Shown here one piece after another: positions 59,330 to 64,000 of a DNA stretch of 64,000 nucleotides. Within the stretch, counting starts at the first letter, position 1; every line of letters begins with the position of its first letter. The DNA comes from an uncultured Sutterella sp. (GTDB lineage: Bacteria; Pseudomonadota; Gammaproteobacteria; Burkholderiales; Burkholderiaceae_F): positions 62,001 through 126,000 of the forward strand of contig CAAECY010000049.1 of NCBI GenBank assembly GCA_900754475.1, read 5' to 3'. Below the pieces are notes generated by a model. That model made no database searches. It had not been told where the DNA came from and saw only the letters and a program-made list of their open reading frames with translations. Made by a program: the position numbers and the translations under genes.

Positions 59330-60130
59330 ATGAAAGACGACGCCCTTCTTGAGGACGACCCCGTTCGCTCCGCCCGCCTCGGCCGCGTGAAGCGCCGCGC
59401 GGAGGCCCCCGAACCCTTCCGCCCGAAGCTCTGGCTGCTTGACCTCGACGACACGGTGCTCGGCTCGTCGCGCGGGCTTTTGCACGCGATTCACCTCCGG
59501 ATGAACGCCTTCATCATGGAGCGGCTCGGGCTCCCGGAAGCGCAGGCCGAAGCGCTGCGCACGCAGTACTGGGAAGAGTACGGGTCGACCTTCCTCGGCA
59601 TGTGGAAGAACCACGGCGTCGATCCTCGGGAGTTTCTGCCCGCCACGCACGACTTCGATTTCGCCCCCTACGTCTCCTGCGAGGGCGATCCGAAGCAGGC
59701 CCTCCGGAAGCTCCCGGGGCGCAAAGCGGTCTTTACGAACGGGCCGCGCAACTACGCGGACGCAGTCCTCAAGGCGATGGGGATGTCGGACTTTTTCGAC
59801 GCCGAAGTGACGAGCACCGAGATGCGGCTTTTCGGCGACTGGCGCCCGAAACCCGATGCGTCGATGTTCGTCGCCGCGTGCGCGCGCTTCGGCGTCTCGC
59901 CCCGCGAGACGGTGTTCGTCGACGACAGTCCCATGAATCTCAAAGCGGCCGCCCGCGCGGGGCTTACGACCGTGTGGTGCACGGGCTATCGACGGGCGGC
60001 CGGAAAGCTCCCGTGGCGAAAAGCCTATCCGTACGTCGATCACGTCGTCGGGCACGTGCGCGAGCTGCCGAAGCTTTTCGGGACGCGGAACGCGTCGCAG
60101 GGGCGCCGTGAGCGCCGCGAACTCGTGTAA
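59330..60130 (+). CDS. HAD-family pyrimidine 5'-nucleotidase-like phosphatase
   Basis: A 266-aa HAD phosphatase. Motif I is LWLLDLDDTVLGSS (DxD), motif II VFTNGPRNYADAVL, and motifs III/IV are KPDASMFVAA with ETVFVDDSPMNL. The short helical cap and the motif pattern fit the SDT1/pyrimidine 5'-nucleotidase group, which act on UMP/CMP-like substrates; this substrate is an inference. The first ~30 residues are an extra basic/acidic stretch. sppA follows after 11 bp. Confidence 0.85.
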   Translation: MKDDALLEDDPVRSARLGRVKRRAEAPEPFRPKLWLLDLDDTVLGSSRGLLHAIHLRMNAFIMERLGLPEAQAEALRTQYWEEYGSTFLGMWKNHGVDPREFLPATHDFDFAPYVSCEGDPKQALRKLPGRKAVFTNGPRNYADAVLKAMGMSDFFDAEVTSTEMRLFGDWRPKPDASMFVAACARFGVSPRETVFVDDSPMNLKAAARAGLTTVWCTGYRRAAGKLPWRKAYPYVDHVVGHVRELPKLFGTRNASQGRRERRELV

Positions 60131-60141
60131 GGAGTCGATCC

Positions 60142-61968
60142 ATGCGCCTCTTTTCCCGACTGTGGCAGGGCGTCGACGCGATGCGACGCTTTTGCGCCAA
60201 CGCCCTTTTTCTTCTCCTTCTGATTACGCTCGCGGCGTTCGCCTACATGGCAACGCGCCCCGCGGGCGGCATTCCGCCGGGGACGGTGCTCGTGCTTGCG
60301 TTCGAGGGCACGGTCTCGGAGACGGCTCCGACGCCGCCCCGATCGGTGGCGGACGTGCGTCGCATGCTCGACGTCGAGCGAGGCGCGACCCGTCTTCTCG
60401 ACGTGACGGAGGCGCTTGCGGCCGCCAAAGACGACGCGTCGATTGCGGGCGTGGTGCTCGACCTTGAAAACCTGTCGGGGATCGGTTTGGCTTCGGCCCG
60501 AGCGATCGGCGAGGCCATTGACGACTACAAGCGCGAAACAGGGCGGCCCGTTCTGGCGTGGGGGAGCGCCTTTACCCAAGGGGCCTACGCCGTGGCGGCG
60601 CATGCCGACGAAGTGTACGTGCACCCCATGGGGACCGTGGAGCTGAAGGGCCTGACGGGGCGAAGCCTCTACTGGGGCGAATTTTTGAAGCGCCTCTCCG
60701 TGGAGGTCGACGTCTATAAGGCGGGCGTCTATAAGAGCGCCCCGGAAGCGTTCCTTTTCGGAGCGCCCTCCGAAGAGGCCCTCGAAGCGCAGCGCGGGTA
60801 CCTGGAGCCCGCCTGGAGGCGGCTGACGACCGACATCGAATCGGCCCGCGGCGCCCGCACGGGGGCCGTGAACGCGTGGATCGACCAACTCGTCTCGGGC
60901 GGCGGGAAGGCCCTTTCCGACCCCCTGGGAGCCCTGAAAGACGCGGGGCTCGTCACGGGCGTCATGACTCGCGACGCGTTCGTCGAACACGCCGCGGCGA
61001 AGTTCGGCTCGACCCCCGACGATCTGCAGATCGTCGACTACCGCGACTACCTCGCCGTTTTGCCCGGGCTTCCCGCCGCGGATGCGTATGTGGCGCTCGT
61101 GACGGCCGAAGGGGAAATCTCCAACGAACCCGCCGTCGGCGGCATCGTGGCGGGCGACCTCATCGCGCTGCTCGACGAAGCGGCTTCCGCTCCCGAAACG
61201 AAGGCGATCGTTCTTCGCATCAACACGCCCGGGGGCGACGCGCTTGCCGCCGAAGAGATTCGCGAAAAGATCGAAGCGATCCGCAAGAAGGGTCTTCCCG
61301 TCGTCGTTTCGATGGGGGATGCGGCCGCATCGGGCGGCTACTGGCTGAGCGCCGCGGCCGACGTCGTCGTCGCGGACCCGCTGACGCTCACGGGCTCGAT
61401 CGGCGTATTCGCTTTGGCGCCCAATTTCGCTCCGTTGCTGGAGAAGTTCGACGTCGGCGCGGGCGGCTGGTCGACGGGACCCGCGGCGGAGTTCGGCTCG
61501 GTGCTGAGTCCGCGCGACAAGGCCGAGCGCGCGCTCTATCAGGCGGGGGTCGATCGCGTCTATGCGAACTTCCGTTCGATCGTGGCGCGCGGCCGCAACC
61601 TCTCGCCCGAGGCGGTCGAAGCCGCGGCGGGCGGTCGGGTGTGGCTCGGCGAAGACGCGAAGCGCCTGGGTTTGGTCGACGCGCTCGGCACGCTCGACGA
61701 CGCCGTGTTGATCGCCGCCGAACGCGCGGGGCTCGGCGAAAATCCCGCCGTCCTTCTCTTCGATCCGATCGAAGAGGGCTGGGGGCGGTGGCTTGCGCCC
61801 GTCCTGAACGGCGTTCTGGGCGATGCGGTGCGCACGCAGGCACCCGCCCTGGAGGCGTTTCAGGCGCTTCGGTACGCCGACGGCCTCTTTTCCGCCTGGG
61901 AGCGCCGGGTGCTCGCTTCGCCCGGTCGGGCGATCGTCTGGACGCCCGAGGCGCGCGTGAGCCTCTGA
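60142..61968 (+). CDS. sppA: signal peptide peptidase SppA, 67-kDa type
   Basis: Inner-membrane protease that degrades cleaved signal peptides. At 608 aa it has an N-terminal transmembrane helix (CANALFLLLLITLAAFAYM) and two tandem S49 domains. The catalytic Lys is in the N-half (VDVYKAGVYKSAPEAFLFG) and the catalytic Ser in the C-half (VVSMGDAAASGGYWLSAAAD). AAGGAG precedes the ATG. It ends at a strong terminator. Confidence 0.95.
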   Translation: MRLFSRLWQGVDAMRRFCANALFLLLLITLAAFAYMATRPAGGIPPGTVLVLAFEGTVSETAPTPPRSVADVRRMLDVERGATRLLDVTEALAAAKDDASIAGVVLDLENLSGIGLASARAIGEAIDDYKRETGRPVLAWGSAFTQGAYAVAAHADEVYVHPMGTVELKGLTGRSLYWGEFLKRLSVEVDVYKAGVYKSAPEAFLFGAPSEEALEAQRGYLEPAWRRLTTDIESARGARTGAVNAWIDQLVSGGGKALSDPLGALKDAGLVTGVMTRDAFVEHAAAKFGSTPDDLQIVDYRDYLAVLPGLPAADAYVALVTAEGEISNEPAVGGIVAGDLIALLDEAASAPETKAIVLRINTPGGDALAAEEIREKIEAIRKKGLPVVVSMGDAAASGGYWLSAAADVVVADPLTLTGSIGVFALAPNFAPLLEKFDVGAGGWSTGPAAEFGSVLSPRDKAERALYQAGVDRVYANFRSIVARGRNLSPEAVEAAAGGRVWLGEDAKRLGLVDALGTLDDAVLIAAERAGLGENPAVLLFDPIEEGWGRWLAPVLNGVLGDAVRTQAPALEAFQALRYADGLFSAWERRVLASPGRAIVWTPEARVSL

Positions 61969-61992
61969 GTCGGGCCGCGAGCAGCCCGCAAC

Positions 61993-62026
61993 AAAAAAAA
62001 GCCGGCCCTTCGGGGCCGGCTTTTTT
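61993..62026. terminator. bidirectional terminator between sppA and moeB-like gene
   Basis: Perfect AAGCCGGCCC / GGGCCGGCTT stem with TTCG loop, flanked by A8 and T6 runs. Confidence 0.92.
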
Positions 62027-62038
62027 AAGGTCGATCGG

Positions 62039-62800
62039 TCAGTGACCGCCGCACACGGGGCACGAGCAGCGACGACGGCAGCGGACGGTTTCGAATTCGC
62101 CCGCGAGCAGGTCGATCATCAGGAGCTTTCCGACCCAGGGCGAGGGAAGGCCCGCCGCGAGGCGCAGCGCTTCGGCGGCCTGCAGGGTGCCCACCAGCCC
62201 GGTGAGCGGCGAAAAGACGCCGAGCGCGGAGGCCTTCTGGTCGTTCGCGGCATCGTCCTCGTCGAAGAGGCACCGATAGCAGGGCGACGCTTCGTCGCGG
62301 AAGTCGAACACCGAGAGCTGACCCGAAAAGCGAACGGCGGAGCCGAATACGAGCGGCTTGCGCGCCTTCAGGGCCGCACGGTTCACGCTCTGACGCGTGG
62401 CGAGGTTGTCCGAGCAGTCGAGCACGATGTCGACCGTATCGAGCACGTCGGCGAGCGTCTTTTCGTCGAGGTAGGTGCCGATCGGCGTCACCTCGACCGC
62501 CGGGTTGTAGCGGGGAAGCACTCGGGCGGCGTTTTCCGCCTTATTGACGCCGAGCGCCTCTTCGCCGTGCAGGAGCTGGCGCGAAAGGTTCGTGACGGAC
62601 ACCGTATCGGGGTCCGCGACCGTGATGCGACAGCCGCCCGAAGCGGCGAGGTAGGTGAGAGCGGGCGAACCGAGGCCGCCCGCTCCGATGACGAGAAAAC
62701 GGGCGTCGGCGATGCGCTCCATCCCTTCCCGGCCGAGTTCGGCAAGGAGGGTTTGGCGCGACAGGCGCTCGGCAATGGCATCAAAGCGGTGGGGAGTCAT
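62039..62800 (-). CDS. MoeB/ThiF/HesA-family adenylyltransferase
   Basis: A 253-aa E1-like enzyme that adenylates the C-terminal Gly of a sulfur-carrier protein (MoaD or ThiS type). The nucleotide-binding motif is FLVIGAGGLGSPALTYLAAS. Other family features are DPDTVSVTNLSRQLLHGEE, DCSDNLATRQSVNRAAL and two zinc-binding Cys pairs (SPCYRCLF and CSCPVCGG). There is no rhodanese domain. No moa or thi gene is near, so the partner remains open. The protease gene lies 24 bp upstream and is probably co-transcribed. Confidence 0.9.
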   Translation of the reverse strand: MTPHRFDAIAERLSRQTLLAELGREGMERIADARFLVIGAGGLGSPALTYLAASGGCRITVADPDTVSVTNLSRQLLHGEEALGVNKAENAARVLPRYNPAVEVTPIGTYLDEKTLADVLDTVDIVLDCSDNLATRQSVNRAALKARKPLVFGSAVRFSGQLSVFDFRDEASPCYRCLFDEDDAANDQKASALGVFSPLTGLVGTLQAAEALRLAAGLPSPWVGKLLMIDLLAGEFETVRCRRRCSCPVCGGH

Positions 62801-62824
62801 GGCGTAAGGCTCCTCGTTGACGGG

Positions 62825-64000
62825 TTATTTGTCGGTTTTCGCGTCCGATCGGGTTTCGGACTTCGAGGCGTCGGTCTTCTTGGCGGCGCGCTCTTCGGCG
62901 CGGAGCTTTTTCACGACGCTTTGCGGCTGCCCGCGGTACTTGCTCGTAACCACGGGCTTGCCCTTCAGATAGGCCATGGCCTGCTGAAGCTGCCAGTCCT
63001 TTTCGTCGCCGAAAAGGTACATGTAGTCGGGCGCCTTTTCGGCGTTCGTATCGTCGTACGGCAGGTCGTCGGCCAGGTCGCCTTCCTGATTCTTCAGGTG
63101 ATGCGCGAGATCGGCCTCGCGGATCTGGAAGGTGGGGTAGTTCCCTTCGGGCGTGTCGTCGACGTAGATGTCGGGGGCGATGCCGCGGGCCTGAATCGAG
63201 CGGCCCGACGGCGTGTAGTAGCGCGCGGTCGTCAGCTTGACGGCCACGGCCTTGTCGCCGAAGCTCATCGGCAGAATGGTCTGCACGGAGCCCTTGCCGA
63301 AGGAGCGGTCGCCCATGAGGGTCGCGCGCTTGTGGTCTTGCAGAGCGCCCGCCACGATTTCGGAGGCCGAGGCGGAGGACGAGTTGATGAGCACCACCAT
63401 CGGCACGGTCTTCACGACGGAGGGCAGCTGCGCGAGCGCCTTGACGGCGTTGCCCGCACGGTAGTCGGACTCGATCGCCTTGAAGGTGTAATCGGACTGC
63501 GGCGCGCGTCCCTTCGTGGAGACGATGTCCGCGTTGTGCGGCAGGAAGGCCGCGGAAACGCCGATGGCCGCCTGCAGGAGGCCGCCCGGGTCGTTGCGCA
63601 GGTCGAGCACGAGCCCCTTGAGGTTCCCGGACTTTTCGAGTTCGACGAGTCGGGCGGCGAGGTCCTCGGCCGTACGCTCCTGGAACTGCGTGATGCGGAT
63701 GTAGCCGAGGTTGTCGGCGAGCTTCTGCATCTTCACGGATTGGGTTTTGATCACGGCACGTTCGAGGTTGAACGTGATGGGCTTCATTTCACCCTTGCGG
63801 GCGACCTCGAGACGGATCTTCGTCTTCGGTTCGCCGCGCATCAGCTTGACGGCGTCCGTAAGCGAAAGTTCGGCCGTCGCTTCGCCGTCGATGCGGGTGA
63901 TGATGTCGCCCGCGCGAATGCCGGCACGCGCCGCGGGCGTATCGTCGATCGGGGAAATGACGCGCACGCCCGCGGCATCCTTGGTGACCTCGATGCCGAG
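62825..64000 (-). CDS. ctpA: S41-family C-terminal processing peptidase (5' end missing)
   Basis: Periplasmic tail-specific protease. The frame is open to the right edge, so the signal peptide and start are missing. The visible part has a PDZ domain (VISPIDDTPAARAGIRAGDI, LMRGEPKTKI) and the S41 domain. The catalytic Ser is in INSSSASASEIVAGAL and the Lys in GDRSFGKGSVQTI. The SDGR-like element is NDPGGLLQAA. A Lys/Glu/Asp-rich tail ends the protein (KKTDASKSETRSDAKTDK). Confidence 0.94.
   Translation of the reverse strand, partial: LGIEVTKDAAGVRVISPIDDTPAARAGIRAGDIITRIDGEATAELSLTDAVKLMRGEPKTKIRLEVARKGEMKPITFNLERAVIKTQSVKMQKLADNLGYIRITQFQERTAEDLAARLVELEKSGNLKGLVLDLRNDPGGLLQAAIGVSAAFLPHNADIVSTKGRAPQSDYTFKAIESDYRAGNAVKALAQLPSVVKTVPMVVLINSSSASASEIVAGALQDHKRATLMGDRSFGKGSVQTILPMSFGDKAVAVKLTTARYYTPSGRSIQARGIAPDIYVDDTPEGNYPTFQIREADLAHHLKNQEGDLADDLPYDDTNAEKAPDYMYLFGDEKDWQLQQAMAYLKGKPVVTSKYRGQPQSVVKKLRAEERAAKKTDASKSETRSDAKTDK

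Overview
The window is GC-rich, densely coded chromosomal DNA from a betaproteobacterium. Gene order and family content point to Burkholderiales, most likely Sutterellaceae (gut Sutterella/Parasutterella type). The main clues are the fmt-rsmB-DUF4390-ntrY-ntrX-trkA-trkH operon, metK divergent from lpxL-lpxL-dapF, a SAH riboswitch on ahcY, a DksA without the full zinc-finger cysteines, and a respiratory-type [FeFe] hydrogenase. The genus is an inference; there is no rRNA gene, and I found no tRNA gene or CRISPR array.

Layout. 1-8.6 kb: one long minus-strand operon for initiator-tRNA formylation, rRNA methylation, an NtrY/NtrX-like two-component pair and Trk potassium uptake; trkH runs off the left edge. 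8.7-14 kb: an alpha/beta hydrolase, def, a degenerate dprA and topB. 14-14.5 kb: repeat element copy A. 14.5-25.6 kb: a CorC/HlyC transporter, a polar amino-acid ABC operon without its ATPase gene, tex, uraA and prfC. 25.6-32.4 kb: the [FeFe] hydrogenase block (hydA, a Tat-exported small subunit, cytochrome b, hydF, hydE) plus a HemN/HutW-like radical-SAM gene. 32.5-40.3 kb: acyl-CoA ligase, ABC-F protein, lpoA-like gene, rsmI and ppk2. 40.2-40.7 kb: three parS sites interleaved with repeat copy B and a 90-bp duplication of the ppk2 3' end. 40.7-50.2 kb: CBS protein, ttcA, folB, DUF2905, cca, slt, fau, ahcY with its riboswitch, and trpS. 50.3-52 kb: an intact ISAs1-like insertion sequence with a perfect 10-bp target duplication. 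52-64 kb: metK, two lipid A acyltransferases, dapF, rRNA methyltransferase, CobW-type GTPase, dksA, HAD phosphatase, sppA, MoeB/ThiF-like gene and a C-terminal processing protease cut by the right edge.

How the parts work together. Most genes are housekeeping: translation start (def, fmt), rRNA and tRNA modification (rsmB, rsmI, rlmI-like, ttcA, cca), the methyl cycle (metK, ahcY), folate (folB, fau) and envelope (lpxL pair, dapF, slt, lpoA, sppA, ctpA). The accessory interest lies in the hydrogenase locus, which looks built to pass electrons between periplasmic hydrogen and the quinone pool; the parS cluster, which suggests an origin-proximal position; a 133-bp dispersed repeat that ends in a conserved terminator-like hairpin and lies between duplicated flanks at both sites; and several familiar proteins that have lost signature residues (DprA, the CCA-enzyme HD domain, NtrX without AAA+).
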